This document shows, piece after piece, positions 47,265 to 55,671 of a stretch of 64,000 nucleotides of DNA. Within the stretch, counting starts at the first letter, position 1; each line of letters starts with the position of its first letter. Origin of the DNA: a virus. The notes under the pieces were generated by a model. That model was given only the letters and a program-made list of their open reading frames with translations, searched no databases and was not told the origin of the DNA. The position numbers and the translations under genes are program-made. The stretch spans positions 1 through 64,000 of the IMG/VR virus record IMGVR_UViG_3300036819_000087; one strand, written 5' to 3'.

Positions 47265-47933
47265 TTACGGGCGGGTAGGGGCCGGGTGGATGGTGACGAC
47301 GGCAGGGGAACCGACCGGCTCAGGTGCTCCGACAGGCGGTACTGCGGGCGGGCTGGCTGAACTGGTCACCCAGGAACCGCCGTTCTCCGCGCCCAGGACG
47401 ACGATCGCTTGCCAGGTGATGAGCCGCAGATCAGTCCCGGTGTGGATCTGGCCGCTGGCAGGGAACCACACGTAGTCGCCGGGGAGCGGGTTCATCCAGT
47501 CGTCGGACTGGTCACCGGCTCCGGTGAGCCATGGCTGGCAGGCGACCCTGCGTGTGATGCTGCCACACTCGGCCTGGACGGTCCGGCCGCTAGTAGTGAG
47601 GATTGCCAAGGTCAACGCCCCGCAGAGCGGTTTCTTGCCGCCGCGCTGGCGGCGGGGCATGGCGGTGGGGCAGTGCGCTTGGGTCGCGGCGGCGAACCCG
47701 AACTCGACGGGATCGGAGTCCAGGACCATTCCGGCGGTCATGCCAGGGTGGGGGCGGGTTGTGGGGTGGCTGTCCATGTAGTGGGTGGCCTCGGTGCGGC
47801 TCGACGTACCGGGCGGGCTCGACGTACCGGGCGGGGTGGCTGTCCATGCTTGGCGTGCGCAGGCGGTCAAGGTGCCGCCGATGGTGAGCGCAGCGGTGGC
47901 GGTAGTCAGCGCGATGACGGTTCGGGAGGTCAT
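47265..47933 (-). CDS. Putative secreted lipoprotein
   Basis: 222 residues, ATG 47933 after ACAACCGAGGAG. Signal peptide with lipobox: SRTVIALTTATAALTIGGTL then TAC (cleavage before Cys25). The mature part has three further Cys (AHCPTA, LCGAL, ECGSI, ACQPW), a beta domain with GDYVWFPASGQIHTGTDLRL and ITWQAIVVLGAENGG, and a Pro-rich tail. The N-terminal region carries an exact 18-bp tandem duplication (PPGTSS twice). Surface proteins of conjugative elements often act in exclusion, but nothing here shows that. Confidence 0.65.
   Translation of the reverse strand: MTSRTVIALTTATAALTIGGTLTACARQAWTATPPGTSSPPGTSSRTEATHYMDSHPTTRPHPGMTAGMVLDSDPVEFGFAAATQAHCPTAMPRRQRGGKKPLCGALTLAILTTSGRTVQAECGSITRRVACQPWLTGAGDQSDDWMNPLPGDYVWFPASGQIHTGTDLRLITWQAIVVLGAENGGSWVTSSASPPAVPPVGAPEPVGSPAVVTIHPAPTRP
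47763..47848. repeat. 18-bp tandem repeat flanked by a 16-bp direct repeat
   Basis: CTCGACGTACCGGGCGGG occurs twice in tandem (47800-47817, 47818-47835). A 16-bp repeat GGGGTGGCTGTCCATG lies at 47763-47778 and 47833-47848. All are inside the lipoprotein gene and keep the frame. Likely a recent slippage product. Confidence 0.7.
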
Positions 47934-47971
47934 GCTGGTGGTGCTCCTCGGTTGTTTCGGGTGGTGGGGGG

Positions 47972-49189
47972 TCAGGAATTGACGGCGCGGAGGCCGCGGG
48001 CCCGCTTCACCTCCTCGATGCGGGTCTTGCCCCAGTTGCGGGAGCGGCCGGGGTGCAAGGCGGAGAGGTCCCGGTCGGTGAGTGTCTTCCGGCCGGGCGC
48101 GAGCGACGCGATGTACTCGTCGCGGGCGGCGACCGCGTCGGGGTCCATGGACATGCGGCCACGGCCCGACAGGGCCACATCCGGGTGGACCTGGTCCGGG
48201 CCAGTGGTCCGTTCTGGCTCATCTGGCCCATCATTGGGCCGGGTGTCTGGCCCATCGGCCGGCCCACCCGTGGCCCACGTTTCTGGCCCATCGGCCGGCC
48301 CCGTCTCTGGCCCATTGGGGGCCTCGTCGGGGCCGTGGGCCGGGGCCATGGTCAGGGCCATGAACGGGGCCACCGGGAGGCTGGCGGACAGGGCCACGCC
48401 GGGGGCCACCCCGGCCGGGAGCGGCGCGGCGGCGGTCAGCAGTTCATCGACCCGGCCGAGGGCACCGGTGATGCGGACACCGGTGTCGAGCTGCCACAGC
48501 AGATCCCCCGGGACGTGGTCACGCCAGCCGGTGCCGAACCGGGCGCGGAGCCGCTCGACGGCGGCGCGGCGGTCGATTTCCAGGCTGACCGCGGTCGTGT
48601 AGGAGGTGACTCCCCACATGATCATGCGGCGTTTGATGTACCAGGTGCCGGGCCGGTCGACCAGCCACCTCTGCCAGGGGATACGTTCGGCGCGGCGCCG
48701 TGACCGGTCAAGGGCGCGGGCGGCGCGGCGGGCCTCGTTCTGGCGGCGGAGCATCGCATGCCGGGCCGCCTCAACGAAGATCACCAGCAGGGCGGGCGCG
48801 AACATGCGGATGCCCATCCCCCGGTAGTCGGGCCAGCCGGCGGCGGCGTTCACGGCGACCACCCCGGCGGCGAACGTGAGGACCGCCCACCGGAGCCACC
48901 ACACCGTCCGTTCGGTGTAGACCAGGACCAGGTCCAGGCCCATCACCACGTACAGGCCACCCTGGATGCCGAGGGGGGCCAGCCACGCCAGCGCCACGTT
49001 CAGGTGGGCCGCGAGATGGGCCACCGTCTGGTAGTCGGCGGCGGTGGCGTAGGCCGCGATCGCCAGGCCACCGATGGCCAGCAGGACCCGCTGCCATGGG
49101 CCAAGAGCGGGCCGGCCTTCATGTTCTCCCATAGGGGCCATAGTGGCGTCTGGCCCAACAGGGGGCGGGGAAACACGCGGGGCGGTCAT
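47972..49189 (-). CDS. DUF2637 family membrane protein (SpdB-like)
   Basis: 405 residues, ATG 49189, AAAGGA site. Four predicted transmembrane segments in the first 150 residues (VLLAIGGLAIAAYATAADY, LAWLAPLGIQGGLYVVMG, WWLRWAVLTFAAGVVAVNAA, FAPALLVIFVEAARHAM), then a basic helix (RRAARALDRSRRRAERIPWQ) and a cytoplasmic C-terminus with a disordered middle and a KTLTDRDLSALHPGRSRNWG helix-turn-helix-like end. The DUF2637 family is characteristic of actinobacterial plasmids and ICEs, where it lies near TraB and is related to spread proteins of mycelial transfer. Confidence 0.75.
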   Translation of the reverse strand: MTAPRVSPPPVGPDATMAPMGEHEGRPALGPWQRVLLAIGGLAIAAYATAADYQTVAHLAAHLNVALAWLAPLGIQGGLYVVMGLDLVLVYTERTVWWLRWAVLTFAAGVVAVNAAAGWPDYRGMGIRMFAPALLVIFVEAARHAMLRRQNEARRAARALDRSRRRAERIPWQRWLVDRPGTWYIKRRMIMWGVTSYTTAVSLEIDRRAAVERLRARFGTGWRDHVPGDLLWQLDTGVRITGALGRVDELLTAAAPLPAGVAPGVALSASLPVAPFMALTMAPAHGPDEAPNGPETGPADGPETWATGGPADGPDTRPNDGPDEPERTTGPDQVHPDVALSGRGRMSMDPDAVAARDEYIASLAPGRKTLTDRDLSALHPGRSRNWGKTRIEEVKRARGLRAVNS

Positions 49190-49203
49190 CAGGTTGGGTC
49201 CTT

Positions 49204-49884
49204 TCACTGGACCGGTGCGGGTTCATCGGCGAGGGCGAGGGAATCCTCGAACCACCAGCCGAACGTGGGCACGGCACCGCCGGCGGCCTGGAGCTCGTAC
49301 ACCTCGATGTAGCAGGCGGTGATGTCGTCGGGGAGCCGCAGCGCGCAGGAGTGGGCGTAGGCGACCCGGCGGATCGCGCCTTCAAGCAGGTTGATCGCCC
49401 GTTCGCATTCGGCGGCGACCCGGCGGGCTTTCTCCGCGGCCAGGGCGGCGTCTTGCATCCGCTTCTCCGCGTCGTCGTAGGCGGGTGATTCGGGGTAGGC
49501 GGCGGCCAGGTCGCGGCGGGCCCGTCTCCACGCATCGATCTGGCGGCGGAGTTCAGCGGCGGCTTCCGCCATGTCTTTGCGGGTTGCTGTTATCAGCTCT
49601 GCGCAGTGTTTCCCCTGCTGGTCGAGGAGGGTGGCGAGGTCGGCGGCGAAGTTGTCCAGTTCGGCGCGGGTCCAGTTGGGTTCTACGTCCCGGTCGTGGA
49701 GGAGGGCGGCGGCGTCGCCGGCGGTCAGGGCTAGGGCGGCGCCGGCGAGGGCGCCAAGGCCGAGGACGGCGACGTTGTTGCGGAGGGCGCGGGCGTACAT
49801 GGTGGCGGTGGTGTTACCGGCGTCGCGGATGCCTTCGATGAACCGGAAAGCTGCCGCCTCGTGCGGGCCGATCGGGTCGAACAT
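49204..49884 (-). CDS. Helical membrane-associated protein, unknown
   Basis: 226 residues, ATG 49884 with GGGGAGGGG. One hydrophobic segment near 35-55 (VAVLGLGALAGAALALTAGD), then a long coiled coil (LRRQIDAWRRARRDLAAAYP, AEKARRVAAECERAINLLEG). The C-terminus is YIEVYELQAAGGAVPTFGWW. It stands between twin operators and the DUF2637 gene in the transfer operon. Confidence 0.6.
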   Translation of the reverse strand: MFDPIGPHEAAAFRFIEGIRDAGNTTATMYARALRNNVAVLGLGALAGAALALTAGDAAALLHDRDVEPNWTRAELDNFAADLATLLDQQGKHCAELITATRKDMAEAAAELRRQIDAWRRARRDLAAAYPESPAYDDAEKRMQDAALAAEKARRVAAECERAINLLEGAIRRVAYAHSCALRLPDDITACYIEVYELQAAGGAVPTFGWWFEDSLALADEPAPVQ

Positions 49885-49916
49885 CACCCCTCCCCTCCCC
49901 TACTGTCTGTGATCAC

Positions 49917-49948
49917 GATTGACCGGTCACTTGATTGACCGGTCACTT
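49917..49948 (-). promoter_or_regulatory. Tandem palindromic operators (TGACCGGTCA twice)
   Basis: A 16-bp unit GATTGACCGGTCACTT is repeated exactly in tandem; each contains the palindrome TGACCGGTCA. On the minus strand a TATATAC box lies just upstream (49958-49964) and the gene at 49884 just downstream, so the pair covers the probable transcription start. A partial third copy (CCGGTCAC) lies near 49979. Confidence 0.7.
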
Positions 49949-50025
49949 CTGGACCCCCGTATATACAGGGCAGGTGTCCGGTCACGCGGCGTGCGGGCGG
50001 GCGCGGGCGCGGTCACGCGGTTTCG

Positions 50026-52365
50026 TCACTGGCTGTGATCCCCGGGCTTGGGGAGGCCGGGCGGGACCGGGGCCTTCCAGACCCATTTCTGGGCCGCGCC
50101 GCCGGCCCCGTTGGTCCCGACCAGGTCCGCCAGCCTCAGTTTGTGCATGTAGGCGAGGGTGACCGCTTTGTTGATCTTGAGGATGGCGGCGAGTTCCCGA
50201 GCCGATTTACCCCCGCTGACCAGGGCGTTCACGATGACCACGAAACGATCTTGGGGGATTTCGTGCAGGTCGGCGACCTGCTGCCACTGGACGGCGCGCG
50301 CCTGCCGCATCTGTTCCTCGGTGACCTCGGGCCGGATCGTGGCCGGGTCGGGGGTGCTGTCGAGGACGCGGCGGACCTCGTCGGCTTTGGTGCCGAGGCC
50401 CTGGACCATCTCGTCCAGGCCGGGGACTTCTTCTCGCATCATGCGCTCCAGTTCGTCGAACGAGGTGCCGGCGGCGGGCCGGTCGAGGGTGGCCACGGCC
50501 GCACCGTCCCATTCGGGGGAGGGGCTGGCGTCAGCATTTGCTGACGGGGTGGGGGTGGGCTGGGTGGTGGGGGTGAACCGGTCCCACTGGCCGCGTGCCC
50601 AGCGGGCGAACACGTCCTCGCCGAGGAGCTGGTCGAGTTCGTCGCCGAGGAAGTCCCGCAGTTCCGGTTCGAGCTGCGGCTGGTGGCGGGCGCGGGCGTT
50701 GACCAGTTCGTCGATGTCCTCGGTGTCGCGGAGCTTCCAGGTGCGGCCCATCGTGGTGGCGGCGCCCATCTCGGGGACGAACCCCCACACGCCCTTGGCG
50801 GTGCCGCCGTAGGTGGTCATGTCGGGCATCCACGAGTTCTGGCCGAGGAGCAGCGCGGACTCGTTCGGGTTGGTGATGCGGCTCACGGCGAACGTGTCGA
50901 CCAGGGGCCGGATGTTGGCCCCGGAGGGGCCGCCCATCCAGTCGGCGGTGGCCCGCTGCCCGGCGGTGACCCAGGCGATGCCCTCGGACCGGTCCTTGCT
51001 GTACGCCTGGCCGAGGAGTTTCGCGACGGCGGGGAACTTCGCGGCCGCGTCGATCTCGTCGATGATCACCAGGATGAGGGGGGCTTTGCGGGTGGGCCGG
51101 TGGTCACGGTTCCCGCGTCGGGTGTCGCGGTGCTGGGACCGCCACCAGCGGATCTTCTGGAGCAGGCGGAGGATGCGGACCGCGCGGGTCCACTGGTCCG
51201 GGCCGATCGCGGTCAGGTGGCACGCTGGCGCCCAGTCGAGCAGCTCGGACGCCTTGTCCAGGTTGATGCCGATGGTGAGGACATCCCGGCAGGCGGTGCC
51301 CCGCTCGTAGATGCAGTTCATGAGGGTTGATTTGCCCGCGCCGCGGGTGCCGAGGAGGTAGGCGACCCGGGCACCGTCCTCGGTCCAGACCGGGAGGGTG
51401 AGGACCCGGCCGGTTTCGGGAGCCTGGCCGACGGGGAACGGGTCGTGGCAGGTGGCCTCGTTCAGGCCGGGCAGCTCGATCTCATGGTCGGCGACCAGCG
51501 CCGGGTGCTTGATCGGCCGTTTCCACGGGTTGCGGTACTGAATGGTGACCTGGACGCGGCCGGCGCGGGAGTTCGCCGGGACCGTAACCTGGACCTGGGC
51601 GGGGCGGAGCCCTTCCGCGCCGGCGATCGTTTCGGCGTAGTGGCCGGCGCGGGACCGGAAGTACGACGCTTTCTTGCCGGTGCCGTTCACGTCGAACAGC
51701 CACGCCTCCCCGACCCGGGTGTCCCAGTGGTTCAGCAGGAGCGCCCCGTGCATGTCCCAGCTTGCGGCGCGGTGCTGCCACGCGGTTTTCTCCGCCTGCC
51801 ACTGGCGGGCGTACACGGCGGAGGGGAGGTGGTGGACCCACCACCAGGCGACCGCGGTGGTCAGCGCCCACAGCATCGTCAGGGACGGGACACCGAACGG
51901 GCCGCCGAGCACGCCACCCGGCTGGCCTGCGGTCCAGGCGACCCATGCGCCGGTGATCAGGCCGCCGACGGCCAGGCGGCGGGCCCCGGCCATGTGGTTG
52001 CGGCGTTCCCCGGTCCGCTTGTCCTTGCGGCCCGCCGAGCCGGCCAGGAGCGTCACCGACTCGAACACCAGGGTGGCGACCACAATGTCATGGCCGGGGA
52101 GCCCGGTCACGTGCATGATCTCAGCGGCGGTCCACGCGACCGCGGCGGCCTTCCACACGCGGCGGGCCTCGCGGCCGGTGCTGGTGGGGGGGCGGCGGGT
52201 CAGCGTGTTGTCGTCGCTGCCACCCAGGTCCTCCTCGTCACCCCACTCATCCCCATCATCTGCCTCATCCCGGTCATTCGGCTGGTCTATCCGGTAGGGG
52301 GCGGTGGCATAGGGGTCACGGTCGTCGCTCCACTCGGCGGTGGCGTCCGGGTCGGGGTGGGTCAC
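50026..52365 (-). CDS. TraB/FtsK-like conjugative DNA translocase
   Basis: 779 residues from GTG 52365. An acidic N-terminal 55 residues, then membrane segments (about 60-75 and 110-165: WKAAAVAWTAAEIMHVTGL, LAVGGLITGAWVAWTAG, LTMLWALTTAVAWWWVHHL). The ATPase has Walker A LLGTRGAGKSTLMN near 340 and Walker B LILVIIDEIDAAAKF near 432, with GIAWVTAGQRATADWMGG after it. The C-terminal 90 residues hold a winged helix (DRFVVIVNALVSGGKSAREL, AAILKINKAVTLAYMHKLRL). This is the domain order of Streptomyces TraB, which moves double-stranded plasmid DNA between hyphae and recognises 8-bp clt repeats through the wHTH. Confidence 0.85.
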   Translation of the reverse strand: MTHPDPDATAEWSDDRDPYATAPYRIDQPNDRDEADDGDEWGDEEDLGGSDDNTLTRRPPTSTGREARRVWKAAAVAWTAAEIMHVTGLPGHDIVVATLVFESVTLLAGSAGRKDKRTGERRNHMAGARRLAVGGLITGAWVAWTAGQPGGVLGGPFGVPSLTMLWALTTAVAWWWVHHLPSAVYARQWQAEKTAWQHRAASWDMHGALLLNHWDTRVGEAWLFDVNGTGKKASYFRSRAGHYAETIAGAEGLRPAQVQVTVPANSRAGRVQVTIQYRNPWKRPIKHPALVADHEIELPGLNEATCHDPFPVGQAPETGRVLTLPVWTEDGARVAYLLGTRGAGKSTLMNCIYERGTACRDVLTIGINLDKASELLDWAPACHLTAIGPDQWTRAVRILRLLQKIRWWRSQHRDTRRGNRDHRPTRKAPLILVIIDEIDAAAKFPAVAKLLGQAYSKDRSEGIAWVTAGQRATADWMGGPSGANIRPLVDTFAVSRITNPNESALLLGQNSWMPDMTTYGGTAKGVWGFVPEMGAATTMGRTWKLRDTEDIDELVNARARHQPQLEPELRDFLGDELDQLLGEDVFARWARGQWDRFTPTTQPTPTPSANADASPSPEWDGAAVATLDRPAAGTSFDELERMMREEVPGLDEMVQGLGTKADEVRRVLDSTPDPATIRPEVTEEQMRQARAVQWQQVADLHEIPQDRFVVIVNALVSGGKSARELAAILKINKAVTLAYMHKLRLADLVGTNGAGGAAQKWVWKAPVPPGLPKPGDHSQ

Positions 52366-52415
52366 GGTCGTGATCCTCTCGGGGCAGGCGGGCGGGCAGG
52401 AGAAGGGAAGGGGGG

Positions 52416-53213
52416 TTAGGCGGCGGCGCCGTCGCCGAACCACTGGCGGGCGTTGTTCGGCAGCGGGGTGCCGTCCGCGACCGCGTTGCGGGTCGCGGCG
52501 TACTCGGCGACCATCCGCTGGTTATGCGCGGCGACCAGCAGGGAGGCGTCCATCGCGCTGTCGGCGATCTCGATCAGGCCGGCGATGATGGCCGGGGACA
52601 GGTTCCACACGGCGGTCAGGTTGTCGGTGTGGGCCAGGATCGCCTGGGAGAAGTGGAGGAGCCCCGCCGACCAGCCCCGGACCGTGGACAGTTCGCCGGC
52701 CTCGTTCTCCGGGACGAACCCGGCGATCGCGGTGGAGAGCTGGACCCACAGGGCGGGCACGTCCTGCTGGCCGATCACCGCCGGGTCCGGGGGGGCGGCG
52801 CGCAGGTCGTCGCGGAGGGACGGCACGTCCCGGACCGTGTCTGGGGTCGCGTCCGGGCCTGGGCCACCCGCAGCCGGGACGGGACGGACACGCTGGACCG
52901 GTGCGGTGACCGCCCCGTCCTGGTGGCCACGCCAGGCCGACTCACGGGCCTTCCTGATTCCCAGAGACACACCCCACCGGGCCCGCATGAGCAGCCAGCC
53001 GGACAGCCAGCACAGTTTGTCCCATGCCAGGGTGAGCATCAATCTGGGTGCTCTCCTGACGGCCAGTATCAGCACCTTCCAGTGGGACAGGTGCCCGATT
53101 CTGGAATCAGAACGGGATGCGTCCTCTTCCAGCACTTTGTACAGGTAGGCAACCGACCAGGAAAATCCGATCAGGAAAATCGGGAGGAACAGGACGAAAA
53201 AGAGGCTGAGCAT
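52416..53213 (-). CDS. Membrane-anchored protein next to TraB
   Basis: 265 residues, ATG 53213, AAAGGA upstream. N-terminal transmembrane segment (LSLFFVLFLPIFLIGFSWSV), a second weak segment near 55-75 (PRLMLTLAWDKLCWLSGWLL), a disordered Pro-rich linker and a helical C-terminal domain (LWVQLSTAIAGFVPENEAGE, LLHFSQAILAHTDNLTAVWN, MDASLLVAAHNQRMVAEYAA). The last part resembles a repeating helical domain found in actinobacterial transfer genes. Function unknown. Confidence 0.65.
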   Translation of the reverse strand: MLSLFFVLFLPIFLIGFSWSVAYLYKVLEEDASRSDSRIGHLSHWKVLILAVRRAPRLMLTLAWDKLCWLSGWLLMRARWGVSLGIRKARESAWRGHQDGAVTAPVQRVRPVPAAGGPGPDATPDTVRDVPSLRDDLRAAPPDPAVIGQQDVPALWVQLSTAIAGFVPENEAGELSTVRGWSAGLLHFSQAILAHTDNLTAVWNLSPAIIAGLIEIADSAMDASLLVAAHNQRMVAEYAATRNAVADGTPLPNNARQWFGDGAAA

Positions 53214-53228
53214 TTCCGGGTGTCCTTT

Positions 53229-53873
53229 CTAATACCAGCCGTGGATGTTTTCGTGGTCGAGCGCTTTGCAGGGGGTGCCGTACACGTCGTGGATGTCGGC
53301 GAGGCCCCACCGGATTTGGGTCGCGGGGTCGGCCCGGCCCCCGAGGTCGGCGGGCCGGCCAGCGACCGGGTACTTGTAGGCGGGGCGGGCCTGCGCGATC
53401 CCGAACGCGAACACGTAGGAGCCGGGCCCGTCCCCGCCGGCGTGGGTGACGCGGGTGTCGGCGGTGTCCGACCAGCCCGACTCGCGGGTCCACAGCTCGT
53501 TGAGGCAGCCGGCCTGGGTGCCGGTCCAGCCGTCCAGGCAGCCGGCGAGCCTGTCACCGAGGGCCTGGTTGCTGGCCGGGGTGCCGCCGCCGCCGGGGGC
53601 CGAGCACGACGGGGCAGGATGATGGACGGCGTGGATGACAGGCCGGACCACTGGCCGGACCACGGCCTTGGCCGCACCCGGATCCGCGCCAGCACCAGCG
53701 GCGGCGAACGCAGCGACAGCCAGGCCAGCGACCACCAGCGGGTGGGGGCCTCGTCGCTGGCCGAGACGGAGCGGCTTCTGGAACAGGGACGGGCGCGGCC
53801 CATGGAACCGGCGGGACCGGCGGGCCTGCCGCCGCGTCGGCGGCCGGTGGAAGTCGTACCCGTCCAGAGGCAT
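53229..53873 (-). CDS. Secreted lytic transglycosylase-like protein
   Basis: 214 residues, ATG 53873 (alternative upstream starts exist). Basic N-terminus, one hydrophobic segment (PLVVAGLAVAAFAAAGAG), then the SLT-like domain: LNELWTRESGWSDTADT with the likely catalytic Glu, FAFGIAQARPAYKYPVAG, and QIRWGLADIHDVYGTPCKAL ending NIHGWY. Cysteines in CLDGW/GCLNE may form a disulfide. Transglycosylases that accompany transfer genes open the peptidoglycan at the mating site; a virion-lysis role is the alternative. Confidence 0.75.
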   Translation of the reverse strand: MPLDGYDFHRPPTRRQARRSRRFHGPRPSLFQKPLRLGQRRGPHPLVVAGLAVAAFAAAGAGADPGAAKAVVRPVVRPVIHAVHHPAPSCSAPGGGGTPASNQALGDRLAGCLDGWTGTQAGCLNELWTRESGWSDTADTRVTHAGGDGPGSYVFAFGIAQARPAYKYPVAGRPADLGGRADPATQIRWGLADIHDVYGTPCKALDHENIHGWY

Positions 53874-53883
53874 GAGCTGGCCC

Positions 53884-54108
53884 CTACCGGCTCTCGCCGG
53901 AGCAGCGTTGGCGGCCGAACCAGCCCAGTTTGTAGGTCTCCGAACGGCCACCGGGATGCACGGTCACCGAGCCGAGGCAGCGGCCGCACTGGCCGTTGTA
54001 TGTCTGGATGTTGCGTCTAATCCTCCAGGTCATCTTGTGGCCTTTGCCGCGGAGACGGCGCGTCCATTCCTTTTTGGCCTCGTTGCGCTGTTCGATCTCG
54101 GTAGCCAT
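53884..54108 (-). CDS. GHxMxW-family zinc miniprotein (paralogue 2 of 3)
   Basis: 74 residues, ATG 54108. Helix (EQRNEAKKEWTRRLRGK), GHKMTWRIRRNIQTYNGQCG, RCLGSVTVHPG, ending RQRCSGESR. Same layout as 45872 and 54111. Nucleic-acid binding is plausible from its basic charge. Confidence 0.6.
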   Translation of the reverse strand: MATEIEQRNEAKKEWTRRLRGKGHKMTWRIRRNIQTYNGQCGRCLGSVTVHPGGRSETYKLGWFGRQRCSGESR

Positions 54109-54110
54109 GG

Positions 54111-54344
54111 TCAGCGGCCTCCCCGGATTCGGCGGCATCCAGGCCACTTCAGGTCGGTGGTGTCGACGCTGCCGCCGAGGTAGACGGTGATCTCGCCGGG
54201 GCAGTTCTTGCAGCGGCCGTGCCAGCGCCTGCTGCGGCCCCCGCTGTACTTCCACTGCATGACGTGGCCGTGTTTGCGGAGCTTGTCAGCCCAGTCGCGT
54301 TTAGCGGCGGTGCGCGCCTGCGCCGGGGTGATCTGGTTGCGCAT
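54111..54344 (-). CDS. GHxMxW-family zinc miniprotein (paralogue 3 of 3)
   Basis: 77 residues, ATG 54344. Helix (AQARTAAKRDWADKLRKH), GHVMQWKYSGGRSRRWHGRC, KNCPGEITVYLGGSVDTTDL, KWPGCRRIRGGR. Two bases separate it from the paralogue at 53884, a tandem duplication. Confidence 0.6.
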   Translation of the reverse strand: MRNQITPAQARTAAKRDWADKLRKHGHVMQWKYSGGRSRRWHGRCKNCPGEITVYLGGSVDTTDLKWPGCRRIRGGR

Positions 54345-54346
54345 GG

Positions 54347-54934
54347 TCAGTACCTCAGTCCGGGGATGCGGCCGTAGCCGACGATGGTGGTTTCGGTGGG
54401 GGACCAGGCGCGGACCTGGACGTACGCGCCGGTGTGGGGTGCCTCGACCACCCGGCCGCCACCGACATAGGTGACGACGTGGCCGGGGGACGGGTCGGGG
54501 TCGCCGGGCCATTGCTCGAAGATCAGGTCACCCGGTTCGAGCTGGCTGTAGGAGATGCGGGTGGTCCAGGCGTACTGGGCTTCGCTGGTCCGCGCCCCGG
54601 TGTCGATACCGATCTGGTGGAGCGCCCAGAAGTTCAGCCCGGAACAGTCGAACTCGCTGGGTCCGATCGCCCCGTACACGTACGGGTCGCCGGTCTTGGA
54701 TTCCTCCAGGTGGAGGAACTCGGTAGCGGTCGGCCCGCTGCCCCCGCCGGCGGCGGCCGCGGCGTGCGCGGGAGCCGCCGTGGCGGCGGGGTGCTTGGCC
54801 TGGTGGACAGCGGCGTGCGCGCCGGTCGAGGCCAGCGCGCACACCACCACCCCGGCCATCACCCCGGCCGCCCAGCCGGGGACACCGCTGGCGCGGCGCC
54901 CGTACCGGCGGCGGAGAGCATCGGGAGAGGTCAT
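54347..54934 (-). CDS. NlpC/P60 cell-wall peptidase
   Basis: 195 residues, ATG 54934. Signal/anchor segment (VPGWAAGVMAGVVVCALAST), Ala-rich linker, then the NlpC/P60 domain: YVYGAIGPSEFDCSGLNFWA with the catalytic Cys, PGDLIFEQW, and SPGHVVTYVGGGRVVEAPHT with the catalytic His. These enzymes cut D-Glu-mDAP bonds in peptidoglycan stems. With the transglycosylase at 53229 it forms a wall-remodelling pair beside TraB. Confidence 0.85.
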   Translation of the reverse strand: MTSPDALRRRYGRRASGVPGWAAGVMAGVVVCALASTGAHAAVHQAKHPAATAAPAHAAAAAGGGSGPTATEFLHLEESKTGDPYVYGAIGPSEFDCSGLNFWALHQIGIDTGARTSEAQYAWTTRISYSQLEPGDLIFEQWPGDPDPSPGHVVTYVGGGRVVEAPHTGAYVQVRAWSPTETTIVGYGRIPGLRY

Positions 54935-54937
54935 CGG

Positions 54938-55252
54938 TTACCGGCTCACAGACCAGCCGCCAGCGGTCCGCTGGCTGCCCTTGTCCTTGCCCCGGCCGAA
55001 CGGGGCCACGAGGATCCCCGTGGCCGCCGCGACCGCGAAGAAGATCACGAATAGGACGACCCACGCGCCGATCATGTTGCTGGTCACGGAGGTGTGGGTG
55101 ACGGCGGCGTGGTGGGCGATCGCCGTCTTGTGCTTGTCGTTGATGTAGCCGACAGCGACCGACGCGGCGGCCACCGACGCGACGATCGCGCCGAACAGCC
55201 AGCGGCCGAACGTCAGCGGCTTGCTCTCGCGATTGCGGTTGTTGCTGCTCAA
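54938..55252 (-). CDS. Two-segment membrane protein
   Basis: 104 residues, ATG 55252. Transmembrane helices WLFGAIVASVAAASVAVGY and MIGAWVVLFVIFFAVAAATG with a short His/Thr-rich loop and a basic C-terminus. Likely partner of the wall enzymes or of TraB by position. A holin role is possible but not supported by more than topology. Confidence 0.6.
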   Translation of the reverse strand: MSSNNRNRESKPLTFGRWLFGAIVASVAAASVAVGYINDKHKTAIAHHAAVTHTSVTSNMIGAWVVLFVIFFAVAAATGILVAPFGRGKDKGSQRTAGGWSVSR

Positions 55253-55277
55253 CGGGGTGTCTCCTTTGGTGTGGCGT

Positions 55278-55301
55278 TGGCCCGGCCGGTTGGCCGGGCC
55301 A
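55278..55301 (-). terminator. Perfect 10-bp hairpin after the WhiB gene
   Basis: TGGCCCGGCC, GGTT loop, GGCCGGGCCA. Five bases beyond the WhiB stop and before the next gene of the operon; there is no T-run. Confidence 0.55.
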
Positions 55302-55305
55302 CGAT

Positions 55306-55671
55306 CTAGACCGCTTCGGCTTCTATGCCTTCGCGCTTGAGACGGCGGCGTTCCCGTTCGGACATGCCGCCCCAGATCCCGAACCGCTCATCGTTGGCGA
55401 GGGCGAATTCGAGGCAGTCGGCGCGGACCTCACAGGACCGGCACACCTTCTTGGCCTCCCTCGTCGACCCGCCCTTCTCGGGGTAGAAGGCTTCGGGGTC
55501 GGTTTGGGCGCACAGGGCCCGGTCCTGCCAGCCGAGTTCGTTGCCCTCGTCGGTCACTTCGCCGACGAAGCTCTCGTCGAGGGGCTCAACCGTGACCAGG
55601 GGGCCGGCGATGGGGCCGGCCGCGCCGGGGCTGGCCGCGAGGGTGGAGACGCGGACACGGGCGGCGCTCAT
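55306..55671 (-). CDS. WhiB-family iron-sulfur regulator
   Basis: 121 residues, ATG 55671. Four conserved Cys bind a [4Fe-4S] cluster: WQDRALCAQTDPEAFYPEKG, VCRSCEVRADCLEFALAND, followed by the family's G-I-W-G-G turn (FGIWGGMSERERRRLKREG) and a basic C-terminus that contacts DNA. WhiB-like proteins work with the principal sigma factor in actinobacteria, and phage/plasmid copies can override the host protein. The N-terminal 40 residues are an extra disordered part. Confidence 0.9.
   Translation of the reverse strand: MSAARVRVSTLAASPGAAGPIAGPLVTVEPLDESFVGEVTDEGNELGWQDRALCAQTDPEAFYPEKGGSTREAKKVCRSCEVRADCLEFALANDERFGIWGGMSERERRRLKREGIEAEAV

Noticed and set aside
52524-54020. Plus-strand open frame of 498 codons opposite the TraB-adjacent genes
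   Set aside because: It crosses several well-supported minus-strand genes (transglycosylase motifs and others) and has no motif of its own.
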